Source: CAXBMB01 sp963976695 (lineage in GTDB: Bacteria; Pseudomonadota; Alphaproteobacteria; Kiloniellales; DSM-21159). From it: DNA of 64,000 bases. The position numbers and the translations under genes are program-made. The stretch lies in contig CAXBMB010000003.1 of NCBI GenBank assembly GCA_963976695.1, positions 1 to 64,000 of the forward strand, read 5' to 3'. The notes beneath the pieces were generated by a model. That model searched no databases. It had not been told where the DNA came from and was given only the letters and a program-made list of their open reading frames with translations. Positions 16,085 to 24,136 of this stretch are shown one piece after another. Positions within the stretch are counted from its first letter, which is position 1; each line of letters opens with the position of its first letter.

Positions 16085-18583
16085 CTACAGCGGCAAGCAG
16101 GCCTGTTTGAGCGGCGTCGCGGTGGCTTCGGCCATCATCTCCCCGGCGGCTTGCTCCAGCAGCTCCTCCATCGCCGCGCCATAAACCTGCTCGCGGCCGA
16201 TTTCCAGCAGCACCGGGATGGCCAAGGGGGACACCTGCTTGAGACTTTGATAGCGGATTTTCCCCTGAATCCGCGTCAGCAGCTCGCCCAGGCGGCCGAT
16301 GTCGGTGAGGCCGGCAGCCGCATCGGCGCGGGTGGCCCGCAGCAGGATGTGGTCGCCCTGGTGTTTGCGCAGCACGTCATAGATCAAGTCCGAGTTGAAG
16401 GTGACCTGACGGCGGGTTTTTTCCTGGCCTGGCGCCTTGCGGTCGATCAGGCCGGCAATCACCGCCACGTTGCGGAAGGTTCGTCGGAGCATGGAGGATT
16501 CCGCCAGCCACTCCTCCAAGTCGTCGCCCAGCATGTCTTGGTCGAACAGCCGCTCGACCTGGGGTCCGCTGGGCTGCTTGAGCGACCAAACGGCAATCAC
16601 GTAGTCGGTGGCGACAAAGCCCAGAGGGCCGAAACCCATGCGTTCCATGCGGCGGGTCAGCAGCATCCCCAGCGTTTGGTGCGCGTTGCGCCCGGCAAAG
16701 CTGTAGGCCACCAGGAACTGCTTGCCGCCTCTGGGAAAGGCCTCCACCAGCAATCCGGCTTTCGGCGGCAGCACTGAGCAGCGGCGCTGTTGGCGCAGCC
16801 AGTCCGCCACGGCGGCGGGAACGCCGTCCCACGCCTTCGGCTGCTCCAGCATCGCGCGCACCCGCTCGGCCAGATGGGTGGAAAGCGGCAGCCGTCCGCC
16901 CCCATAGGCCGGTACCTTGGGGTCCGCGCCCCCGGCGGCCCGGCTGACATAGGCGGTGGTTTCCCTGCAGGACTCATAGCGCAGCAACTGGCCGGCGAAG
17001 ATAAAGGTGTCGCCGGGCAACAGCCCTTGGATGAAGACCTCCTCCACCTCGCCCAGCTTGCGTCCGTTCTTGAGCTGCACCTTGATCAGGGGCTCTTCCA
17101 CGATCACCCCCATGTTCAGTCGGTAGCGCAGGATGTGGCGCGGGTTGGAGATTTTCCACCGGCCCTGCTTGTCACGGCTCAGCCGCCGATATTTTTCGTA
17201 GGAGCGCAGCGCGTAGCCGCCGCAGACGACAAAATCCAGCGCGTTATCGAAGTCGGCCCGCTTAAGGTCGGCATAGGGACCGGCCAGAGTGACTTCCTGG
17301 TAGAGCGCATCGGCATGGAAGGGGCCACAGCAGGCGCGGCCCAGGATGTGCTGGATCAGCACGTCCAGGCCGCCGGGGCGCGGCGGATCGCCGTCCAAGG
17401 TTCGGGCGCGCACCCCGTCGATGGCGGCGCGGCACTCCAGCACCTCGAAGCGGTTGGCCGGGACTAGCAGCGCCCGTGACGGCTGATCCAAGCGGTGATT
17501 GGCCCGGCCGAGCCGCTGCAGCAGGCGCGAAATCCCCTTGGGCGCGCCCACCTGCACCACCAAATCGACCGCGGCCCAATCGATGCCGAGATCAAGCGAG
17601 GAGGTGGCGACAACCGCCCGCAAGGCCCCCCGGGCCATGGCCGCTTCCACCTTGCGGCGCTGCTCAATGGCCAAGGATCCGTGGTGCAGGGCGATCGGTA
17701 GGTTGTCATCGTTAACCCGCCAGAGCTCCTGAAAGGCCAGCTCGGCCTGGGCGCGGGTGTTGACGAAAACCAAGGTGGTGCGATGTCGCCGGATGTGTTG
17801 GTAGACTTCCGGCAGGGCGTGAACCGCCATATGACCGGACCAGGGCAGATGCGCCTTGGTGACCAGGATATCCAGCTCCGGCGCAACGCCGCCGCGGCCG
17901 ATCACCCGGGTGACCGGCGCGTTGTTCGCCCGACCGGTGGGCGACAGCCAGGCGGTGAGCGCGGCCGGATCGTGCACCGTGGCCGAAAGCCCGACCCGAC
18001 GCAGACCGGGGGCCAGCGTCGCCAGTCGCGTCAAGCCCAAAGCCAGCAGGTCGCCGCGCTTGCCAAAGGCCAAGGCGTGAAGTTCGTCGATCACGATGCA
18101 CTTCAAGCCGCCAAAGATCTGCGGCGCGTCGTGGTAGGAAAGCAGCAAGGCCAGGGATTCGGGCGTTGTCAGCAGGATGTGCGGCGGGCGGCTGCGCTGG
18201 CGCAGGCGCTTGCCCTGGGGGGTGTCGCCGGTGCGGGTTTCGATGGCCAGCGTCAGGCCCATTTCCCGGACCGGCGTCATCAGGTTGCGTTGGATGTCCA
18301 CGGCCAGCGCCTTGAGCGGCGAAACGTACAGCGTGTGCAGCCCTTCCGGCGGCGCGGCTTCGGCGTGACACTCCCCGGCGTGACGCTCCCCGGCTCGGCC
18401 GCGCGTCAGGTCGACCAGGCTGGGCAAAAAACCGGCCAGGGTCTTGCCGCCGCCGGTGGGGGCGATCAGCAGCGCCGACTGGGCGTCGTCGGCGGCCTTG
18501 AGCAGCGCCAACTGATGGGCATGGGGCGTCCAGCCTCGGGCGGCGAACCAGTTCGCGAACAGCGGAGGGAGGCGGGTCACCAT
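16085..18583 (-). CDS. Ligase-associated DEXH-box helicase (Lhr-core type)
   Basis: About 832 residues. Superfamily 2 helicase with Walker A APTGGGKT, DEXH box IDELHALA, motif III SATVHD, motif VI region QRLGRANHR and the Lhr-type winged-helix and DUF4145-like C-terminal parts (GYALRSYEKYRRLSRDKQGR, LLRYESCRETTAYVSR). Lhr-core proteins are ATP-dependent 3' to 5' translocases on DNA and work with the MPE nuclease encoded next. The ATG at 18583 gives the family N-terminus (LPPLFANWFAARGWTPHAHQ). The frame is open to 19012, but that extension overlaps psuG and is not coding. A small in-frame duplication, AGERH then AGECH, lies near residue 67. Confidence 0.93.
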   Translation of the reverse strand: MVTRLPPLFANWFAARGWTPHAHQLALLKAADDAQSALLIAPTGGGKTLAGFLPSLVDLTRGRAGERHAGECHAEAAPPEGLHTLYVSPLKALAVDIQRNLMTPVREMGLTLAIETRTGDTPQGKRLRQRSRPPHILLTTPESLALLLSYHDAPQIFGGLKCIVIDELHALAFGKRGDLLALGLTRLATLAPGLRRVGLSATVHDPAALTAWLSPTGRANNAPVTRVIGRGGVAPELDILVTKAHLPWSGHMAVHALPEVYQHIRRHRTTLVFVNTRAQAELAFQELWRVNDDNLPIALHHGSLAIEQRRKVEAAMARGALRAVVATSSLDLGIDWAAVDLVVQVGAPKGISRLLQRLGRANHRLDQPSRALLVPANRFEVLECRAAIDGVRARTLDGDPPRPGGLDVLIQHILGRACCGPFHADALYQEVTLAGPYADLKRADFDNALDFVVCGGYALRSYEKYRRLSRDKQGRWKISNPRHILRYRLNMGVIVEEPLIKVQLKNGRKLGEVEEVFIQGLLPGDTFIFAGQLLRYESCRETTAYVSRAAGGADPKVPAYGGGRLPLSTHLAERVRAMLEQPKAWDGVPAAVADWLRQQRRCSVLPPKAGLLVEAFPRGGKQFLVAYSFAGRNAHQTLGMLLTRRMERMGFGPLGFVATDYVIAVWSLKQPSGPQVERLFDQDMLGDDLEEWLAESSMLRRTFRNVAVIAGLIDRKAPGQEKTRRQVTFNSDLIYDVLRKHQGDHILLRATRADAAAGLTDIGRLGELLTRIQGKIRYQSLKQVSPLAIPVLLEIGREQVYGAAMEELLEQAAGEMMAEATATPLKQACLPL
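18362..18391 (-). repeat. 15-bp tandem duplication inside the helicase gene
   Basis: Two copies of a 15-base unit (GGCGTGACACTCCCC and GGCGTGACGCTCCCC on the plus strand), differing at one base. The unit is a multiple of three, so it adds five residues in frame between the Walker A region and the next conserved strand. Confidence 0.85.
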
Positions 18584-18674
18584 GACCCCGGATTGTACGG
18601 CATTTTCCGGCGCTGTCAGCAAAGCTCTACCGGCAAGCGGCATCGCCGGGTGCGCTTCCTGACGATCTACTGCC

Positions 18675-18726
18675 AGATTGGCCGCGCGCCGGCCTGTGTC
18701 AGATCGGCCGCGCGCCGGCCAGTGAT
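18675..18726. repeat. 26-bp tandem duplication, two copies
   Basis: Two adjacent 26-base units (18675-18700 and 18701-18726), each containing GGCCGCGCGCCGGCC, differ at a few positions. They lie in the gap between psuG and the helicase start. The shared core is nearly palindromic, so each unit could form a small hairpin. Confidence 0.85.
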
Positions 18727-18773
18727 CGACGAAGAAGGAAGCGCTTCGCGCTGGCCGCGAAGCCAACCCGACT

Positions 18774-19706
18774 CTAGGCGGTGGCGGCCAGCGCCGTGGC
18801 GATTTCGGCGGCGACCCGGGCGTTGTCCAGCAGCAGCGCGCGATTGGCCGCCAAGGTTGCGCCTTGGCTGTGGATGTGGAGATAGGACAGCAGATAGGGG
18901 GTGACGTCCTTGCCGGCGACGCCGTCCTGTCGGGCGCTGGCCAAGGCGGCGTCGATCCAGGCGGCGACCTGCGCTTCGGCCAGCGCCGCGGTTTCGGGCA
19001 CCGGGTTGGCAAAGAGAATGCCGTTGTCCAGGCCCAGGCCGCGCTGGGCGCGAATCAGCGCGGCGGCCTGGCTGGCGTTGGCCACGCCGCAGGCCAGATC
19101 CAGGCCGCTTTCCGGGGTGAAAAAGGCGGGGAAATCCAGCGTTTGATACCCCACCACCGGCACGCCGAGCGTCTCCAGCACCTCCAGGGTGCGCGGCAGG
19201 TCGAGGATCGATTTCGCGCCGCTGGAGACCACCGAGACCGGGGTGCGGGCCAGTTCCTGCAGATCGGCGGAAATGTCCAGGGTCCGTTCGCCCTGGCGAT
19301 GGACACCGCCGATGCCGCCGGTGGCGAACAGCTCAATGCCGGCCAGTTGGGCGGCGAACATGGTGCCGGCCACGGTGGTCGCGCCCAGGTCGCCGGACGC
19401 CACCACCGCCGCCAGATCCCGGCGGCTGACCTTGGCGACTTCTGATTTCGGATCGGCCAGGCGTTCGATTTGGCTGTCCTCCAACCCGACGTGGATTTTC
19501 CCGTCCAGCAGCGCAACGGTTGCCGGCACGGCGCCGCCCTTGCGGATGGTTGCTTCCAGCTGCTGCGCGGTCTGCCGGTTCTGTGGGTAGGGCAGGCCAT
19601 GGGAAATAACCGTGGATTCCAACGCCACGACGCCTTGCCCCTCGGCCTGGGCCTGGCGGACTTCCTGGCTGATCGACAGATAGGGGTTGGTGGTTTGACT
19701 GGTCAT
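18774..19706 (-). CDS. psuG: Pseudouridine-5'-phosphate glycosidase
   Basis: About 310 residues with clear PsuG motifs: VALESTVISHGLPYPQN at the N-terminus (the catalytic glutamate region), TVALLDGKIHVGL, the conserved lysine region EVAKVSRRDLA, TTVAGTMFAAQLAGIELFATGGIGGVHR, VSSGAKSILDLPRTLEVLETLGVPVVGY and GLDNGILFANPVP. The enzyme reversibly splits pseudouridine 5'-phosphate into uracil and ribose 5-phosphate. Its usual partner kinase psuK is not adjacent. It sits between the HIT-like gene and the repair helicase, splitting the ligase-associated cluster. Confidence 0.96.
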   Translation of the reverse strand: MTSQTTNPYLSISQEVRQAQAEGQGVVALESTVISHGLPYPQNRQTAQQLEATIRKGGAVPATVALLDGKIHVGLEDSQIERLADPKSEVAKVSRRDLAAVVASGDLGATTVAGTMFAAQLAGIELFATGGIGGVHRQGERTLDISADLQELARTPVSVVSSGAKSILDLPRTLEVLETLGVPVVGYQTLDFPAFFTPESGLDLACGVANASQAAALIRAQRGLGLDNGILFANPVPETAALAEAQVAAWIDAALASARQDGVAGKDVTPYLLSYLHIHSQGATLAANRALLLDNARVAAEIATALAATA

Positions 19707-19845
19707 CGTTTGCTACTCGCGGATTGCTGCAGGGCCGCACGCGGACTGGCGCGCGCTGTCGCCCGGCTGGAGGGTGTTTCACGGTTTCAACCGGATCACC
19801 AAGTGAGTCCCTTTGGTATGGATTTGGCTTGGTATCGATTCGACG

Positions 19846-20289
19846 CTAGGCGCTGGGGTCCTGCCGGATTTTCATCAGCCTGGTGACCTCGTCGCGCAGC
19901 TCGACCAGCCGTTGGTCCAAGGCCTGCACCTCATAGAACTTGGCGGGAATTTTTCCCCAGACCGGCGCGGGCCAGGCCGGGTCATCGTGAAAGCGGGCGA
20001 TGATGTGAATGTGCAGTTGGGGCGTGACGTTGCCCAGCGCGGCGACGTTGATCTTGTCCGGTGAATAGAGTTGCTGCAGCGCCTCCGAGCACATGGTGAT
20101 TTCGTCACAGACCCGGTATTGATCCATCGGGTCCAGGTCGTGAAAATCGTGCTTGCGGGGCCGTTGCGGCACCAAAACCAGCCAGGGATAGTTGGCGTCG
20201 TTGATCAACAACAGCTTGGACAGCCGCAGCATGGCGACGTCATAGCCGTCGCGTTGAAGGTCAGCGTGAAGGTCTAGGTTACTGGTCAT
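19846..20289 (-). CDS. HIT-like domain protein
   Basis: 147 residues with the HIT-like fold: KLLLINDANYPWLVLVPQR, LDPMDQYRVCDEITMCSEAL and the motif region NVTPQLHIHIIARFHDDPAWPAPVWG. Only two of the three histidines of the classic HIT triad are present, which is normal for this subgroup carrying DPAWP.PVWG. Members are assumed to act on nucleotides, but the substrate of this subgroup is not established. It is divergent from the exonuclease gene, about 80 bases away, and upstream of psuG on the same strand. Confidence 0.88.
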   Translation of the reverse strand: MTSNLDLHADLQRDGYDVAMLRLSKLLLINDANYPWLVLVPQRPRKHDFHDLDPMDQYRVCDEITMCSEALQQLYSPDKINVAALGNVTPQLHIHIIARFHDDPAWPAPVWGKIPAKFYEVQALDQRLVELRDEVTRLMKIRQDPSA

Positions 20290-20370
20290 CGATCATGAAA
20301 CTTTCAGGAATGACGAGGCGATGCAATGGACAAGTGCTGTATTGGCCGAGGCTTTGCGGCATAGTAAGGC

Positions 20371-21423
20371 ATGAAGACGGCTCCCGAAAGTTGGTTGGCG
20401 GTCACAGATCAAGGTCTCTACTGCAAACCGGGCGATTTTTATGTTGACCCGACGGCGCGCGTGGCCCGGGCGCTGATCACCCACGGCCATGCCGACCACG
20501 CCCGTCCCGGTCATGGCAAGGTGTTGGCCACCGCGCCGACGCTGGCGATGATGAAAAGCCGCTATGGCGCGAAGGCCGGCGGTAGCCTGCAGCCGCTGAG
20601 CTATGGCGCGCGGCTGAAGATCAACGAGGTGACCCTTTGGCTGGCCCCGGCCGGTCATGTGCTGGGATCGGCCCAGGTGGTGATGGAATGCCGGGGGCGC
20701 CGGGTGGTGGCGGCGGGCGACTACAAGCGCCGCCGCGATCCGACCGCGCAGGCTTTCGAGCCGGTGCCCTGCGACGTCTTTATCACCGAAGCCACGTTCG
20801 GCCTGCCGATCTATCGTCATCCCGATGCCGCCGGCGAGATCGAAAAGCTGTTGCAATCGCTGCGGGTCTTTCCCGAGCGCAGCCATCTTGTCGCCGCCTA
20901 TTCCCTTGGCAAGGCCCAGCGTTTGATCGCGCTGCTGCGCGAGGCCGGTTATGACAGGCCGCTGTATATCCACCAGTCCTTGGCTGGGATCTGCGCGCTG
21001 TATGCCGCGCAAGGCATCGCGCTGGGCGATTTGCGTTCGCTGGAGGGCGCGGGCCGGGAGGCGCTGCGCGGCGCCATCGTCCTGGCGCCGCCGGGCAGTA
21101 AAAACGGCGCCTGGTTTGCGAACTTGTGCGATCCGCTGCTGATTTTCGCCTCGGGCTGGATGCGCTTGCGTCAGCGGGCCCTACAGCAGGGCGTGGAACT
21201 GCCGTTGATTCTTTCCGACCATGCCGATTGGGACGAGTTGACCCAAACCTTTCTCGATGTGAAGGCGGCGGAAATTTGGGTGACCCATGGCAGCGCGACG
21301 GCCCTGATCCATCAGGCCCGCGCCTTTGGCCTGCGCGCCCGCGCGCTGTCGGACATCGGCGTCGAACAGCGGCGCGCGGCGGCTCGGGACCCGCGCCAGC
21401 CCGATGGGTCAAAGCCGGCATGA
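20371..21423 (+). CDS. Ligase-associated exonuclease, metallo-beta-lactamase/SNM1 type
   Basis: About 350 residues, the Exo member of the Lhr-MPE-Lig-Exo cluster. It has the metallo-beta-lactamase/beta-CASP metal motif ITHGHADHARPGHG, then PAGHVLGSAQV, AGDYKRRRDP (metal aspartate), ITEATFGLPIYRHP, the SLGKAQRL region, ILSDHADWDEL and WVTHGSATAL. The catalytic set looks intact. SNM1-type proteins are nucleases used in end processing and cross-link repair. The stop overlaps the start of the ligase gene (ATGA, 21420-21423), so the pair are coupled. Confidence 0.94.
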   Translation: MKTAPESWLAVTDQGLYCKPGDFYVDPTARVARALITHGHADHARPGHGKVLATAPTLAMMKSRYGAKAGGSLQPLSYGARLKINEVTLWLAPAGHVLGSAQVVMECRGRRVVAAGDYKRRRDPTAQAFEPVPCDVFITEATFGLPIYRHPDAAGEIEKLLQSLRVFPERSHLVAAYSLGKAQRLIALLREAGYDRPLYIHQSLAGICALYAAQGIALGDLRSLEGAGREALRGAIVLAPPGSKNGAWFANLCDPLLIFASGWMRLRQRALQQGVELPLILSDHADWDELTQTFLDVKAAEIWVTHGSATALIHQARAFGLRARALSDIGVEQRRAAARDPRQPDGSKPA

Positions 21424-23018
21424 CGCCCTTTGCCGCTCTGTTCGAACGCCTGCAGCACGCCCCGAGCGCGGCCAGCAAGCAGCGTTGGCTAACGGCTTAT
21501 TTCGACGCCGCGCCCGATCCCGACCGGGGCTGGGCCGTGGCGCTGCTGACCGGGGCGCTGACGCTCAAAAGGTTCCGCCCGGCCGAGCTCCGGGCGCTGC
21601 TGGCCGCCCGGGTCGATCCCGAGCTGTTCGCCTGGTCCCACGCACATGTGGGCGATCTGGTGGAGACCGTCGCACTGCTCTGGCCCGCCCGACCCGGGGC
21701 CAATCGCCCGCCGGACTTGAGCGAACTGGTCAACGGCTTGCGGACGGCGGAGAAAGCCGATCTGTCTCGACTGCTGGCCGGCTGGCTTGACGGCCTGGAC
21801 AGTCCCGGCCGCTGGACCTTGCTCAAGCTGGCCTGCGGCGCTTTACGGCTGGACCTTTCGGCGCGCCTGGTCAAGCGCGCCCTGGCCGAGTGGGGCGGCC
21901 GGCCGCTGGCGCAGATCGAGGAAGTCTGGCACGGCCTGACGCCGCCCTATGGCGCGCTGTTTGCCTGGCTGGCGGAACGGCGGGAAGGTCCGGCGCCGGT
22001 GGCCGACCCCGACACGGCCTTTCGTCCGATGATGCGGGCCTGCGCGCTACAGCCGGCGGCGGTGCAGGATCTCGACCTCGCCGCCTATCAGGTAGAGTGG
22101 AAGTGGACGGGGGTGCGGGTGCAACTGCTGGCCAACGGCCCGCGCCCGTCCCGGCTGTTCAGCCAGGACGGCGACGATCTTTCCGCGGCCTTTCCCGATC
22201 TGCTGGCGGATCTCGATTTCACCGCGGTGATTGACGGTCAATTGCTGGTGGCCGAGCCCGCCGATCTGGCGGGTGGGGCGCTGCAAATCGCGCCGCTGGC
22301 GCAATTGCAGCAGCGCCTGACGCGCAAGCGGATCGACAAAAAGCTGCTGGCGGCAGCCCCGGCCTATCTGCGCGCCTTTGATCTTTTGTTTGACGGGACG
22401 AAGGATTTACGGCCGCTGAGCCTGGCGCAGCGCCGCGCCCGATTGGAACGCTGCCTTGCCCGACAGCGCCCGGCGCGACTGGATCTGTCCCCGCTGGCGC
22501 CGGTGCGCAACCACGCCGCGCTCGCCGCCCTGCGGGCGGAAGGCGCGACCGGTTGCGGTGGTCTGGTCTTGAAGCGGAAGACCTCGGCTTATCTGGCGGA
22601 CGCGCCGCAGGGGGCGTGGCTGGTCTGGCGGTTCCCGGCGCGGACCGTCAAAGCCGTGTTGCTCTATGTCGAGCGCGGTCGGGGCAGAAGCGCGCGGCCC
22701 TTTGCACGCGCGACCTTTGGCGCTTGGCGCGCGACGGCGGCGGGGCGGGAACTGGTGCCGCTCGGCGCGGCCGCCTGTACGCTGCCCGATGATCAACTGG
22801 CGCGGCTGGAGAGTTGGGTCAAGGCCAACAGCATCGCGCGCTTTGGCCCGGTGCGGTCGGTCACGCCGAGCCTGCTGCTGGAGGTCGCTTTCGAGGCGGT
22901 CGATGCCGCCCCGCGCCGCAAGGCCGGGCTCACCCTGCGCGCGCCTCGCCTGCTGTCGATTTGCTGGGAGGCGGACGCCGACCAGGCGGTGCGATTGGAG
23001 AGCTTGCGCCCGGTTTGA
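21420..23018 (+). CDS. Ligase-associated ATP-dependent DNA ligase homologue, catalytic motifs degenerate
   Basis: About 532 residues, collinear with the Lig member of the Lhr-MPE-Lig-Exo cluster: N-terminal DNA-binding part, nucleotidyltransferase core and OB-fold. The AMP-accepting lysine is kept (K228 in EWKWTGVR), but the aspartate after it is Thr. The motif III glutamate is Gln (IDGQLL, Q274), the motif IV glutamate is Gly (CGGLVLK, G380) and the two motif V lysines are Val and Arg (WLVWR, 402 and 404). The C-terminal FGPVRSV..SLLLEVAFE is recognisable. Ligases normally need these residues, so this may be an inactive or repurposed ligase. The reading frame is intact, with no stop or frameshift. 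The start is fixed by the ATGA overlap with the exonuclease gene. Confidence 0.87.
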   Translation: MTPFAALFERLQHAPSAASKQRWLTAYFDAAPDPDRGWAVALLTGALTLKRFRPAELRALLAARVDPELFAWSHAHVGDLVETVALLWPARPGANRPPDLSELVNGLRTAEKADLSRLLAGWLDGLDSPGRWTLLKLACGALRLDLSARLVKRALAEWGGRPLAQIEEVWHGLTPPYGALFAWLAERREGPAPVADPDTAFRPMMRACALQPAAVQDLDLAAYQVEWKWTGVRVQLLANGPRPSRLFSQDGDDLSAAFPDLLADLDFTAVIDGQLLVAEPADLAGGALQIAPLAQLQQRLTRKRIDKKLLAAAPAYLRAFDLLFDGTKDLRPLSLAQRRARLERCLARQRPARLDLSPLAPVRNHAALAALRAEGATGCGGLVLKRKTSAYLADAPQGAWLVWRFPARTVKAVLLYVERGRGRSARPFARATFGAWRATAAGRELVPLGAAACTLPDDQLARLESWVKANSIARFGPVRSVTPSLLLEVAFEAVDAAPRRKAGLTLRAPRLLSICWEADADQAVRLESLRPV

Positions 23019-23168
23019 CCGGCCGCCGCGTGTGTGTGGTCGCGCGTGTGGTGATCTTGGCCGGTGGTGGCTTTGGCCGAGACAGGGTTGAGGGCGCTTG
23101 CTCCGACGTGCGCGCTCGGGATAGCTTTGCCGCTTCTTTTTTCAAGTGCAACAGGCGCAACAGAACTC

Positions 23169-24089
23169 ATGAAAGTCACCCTGTTGGGCACCGGTTGCCC
23201 ACAATGTTCCCCCAAGCGCATGGGGCCGGCCAACCTGCTACAACAGGCAGGCGTTCAGGTTCTGGTGGACTGCGGCTCTGGAGTCACCCAGCGGCTGTTG
23301 GCGGCCGGGTCGTCTTCGGCGGCGCTGGACGCGGTGCTGCTTACCCACCTGCACAGCGATCATATTATTGACCTCTATCAGTTGATCCAGACCGGCTGGC
23401 ACCAGGGCCGCGACCGGCCGCACCGTATTTTCGGCCCGAAGGGCACGCGCAAATTCGTGACCGCGCTGATGGATCTCTGGCGTGAGGAGCGGGCGCTGCG
23501 GATTGCCCACGAGCAGCGCCCTTCGCTGGCCGGGCTGGAGCTGGATATCACCGAGATCACGGCCGATGGTCCCTTCCTGGACTTGAACGGCCTGCGGGTC
23601 AGCGCGGTGACCGTCGACCATGCCCCGGTGGCCAGCGCCTTCGGCTTCGTCTTCGAGACCGGGCGCGCCGGTGCCGGTGAAAAGGGAGAAAAGGGCGAAA
23701 AGGGCGAAAAGGTGGTGTTTTCCGGCGATACGCGCTACTGCCCGGCGTTGATCGCTGCGGCGCGCCAGGCCGATCTGCTGGTGCACGAGTGCTTCATACA
23801 TCGGGCGTTGCCGGTGATCGAAGGCGTGCGCTCCGCCCAAACCCTGGCCGCCATGACCGCCTATCACACGCGCAGTGATCAGGTGGGCCAGGTGGCCCAC
23901 GAAGCCCAGGTGAAGTTTCTGCTGCTCAATCACTTCGTGCCGGTGGAATTCGATCGCCAGGCGGTGGCCGCCGAGGTCGCGGCGCGGTTCAAGGGGCCTT
24001 TTGCTATTGGCGAGGACCTGATGAGCTACGACCTGTCGACCGGCGCGCTGCGCCACGCCGATGCTTGGGTCACCCTCAGCCGGCGCTAA
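23169..24089 (+). CDS. Metallo-beta-lactamase-fold hydrolase (RNase Z/arylsulfatase-like)
   Basis: About 306 residues from ATG 23169 (KVTLLGTGCPQCSPKRMGPANLL). Metal motifs are LLTHLHSDHIID, VDHAPVASAFGF, FSGDTRYCPAL and LLLNHFVP, as in the RNase Z / aryl sulfatase branch of the superfamily. The substrate is not clear: tRNA 3' processing, phosphodiesters or lactones are all possible for this branch. A low-complexity (GEK)4 insert lies just before the metal-binding FSGDT strand. The frame is open further upstream but has no family pattern there. It follows the ligase gene by 150 bases on the same strand and converges with the LysR gene. Confidence 0.85.
   Translation: MKVTLLGTGCPQCSPKRMGPANLLQQAGVQVLVDCGSGVTQRLLAAGSSSAALDAVLLTHLHSDHIIDLYQLIQTGWHQGRDRPHRIFGPKGTRKFVTALMDLWREERALRIAHEQRPSLAGLELDITEITADGPFLDLNGLRVSAVTVDHAPVASAFGFVFETGRAGAGEKGEKGEKGEKVVFSGDTRYCPALIAAARQADLLVHECFIHRALPVIEGVRSAQTLAAMTAYHTRSDQVGQVAHEAQVKFLLLNHFVPVEFDRQAVAAEVAARFKGPFAIGEDLMSYDLSTGALRHADAWVTLSRR
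23676..23711 (+). repeat. 9-bp tandem repeat inside the hydrolase gene
   Basis: Four copies of a 9-base unit (GGTGAAAAG, GGAGAAAAG, GGCGAAAAG, GGCGAAAAG) encode GEK four times, ending directly before VVFSGDT. Only third codon positions differ, so the peptide repeat is exact. Confidence 0.93.
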
Positions 24090-24136
24090 CCGCCGGGGCT
24101 GGGTTTTTGCGCTGCTTCCGGCGGCCTTGCAAGACG

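Noticed and set aside
18584..19012. N-terminal extension of the repair helicase
   Set aside because: It overlaps psuG, is proline/arginine-rich without pattern, and the family N-terminus begins at 18583.
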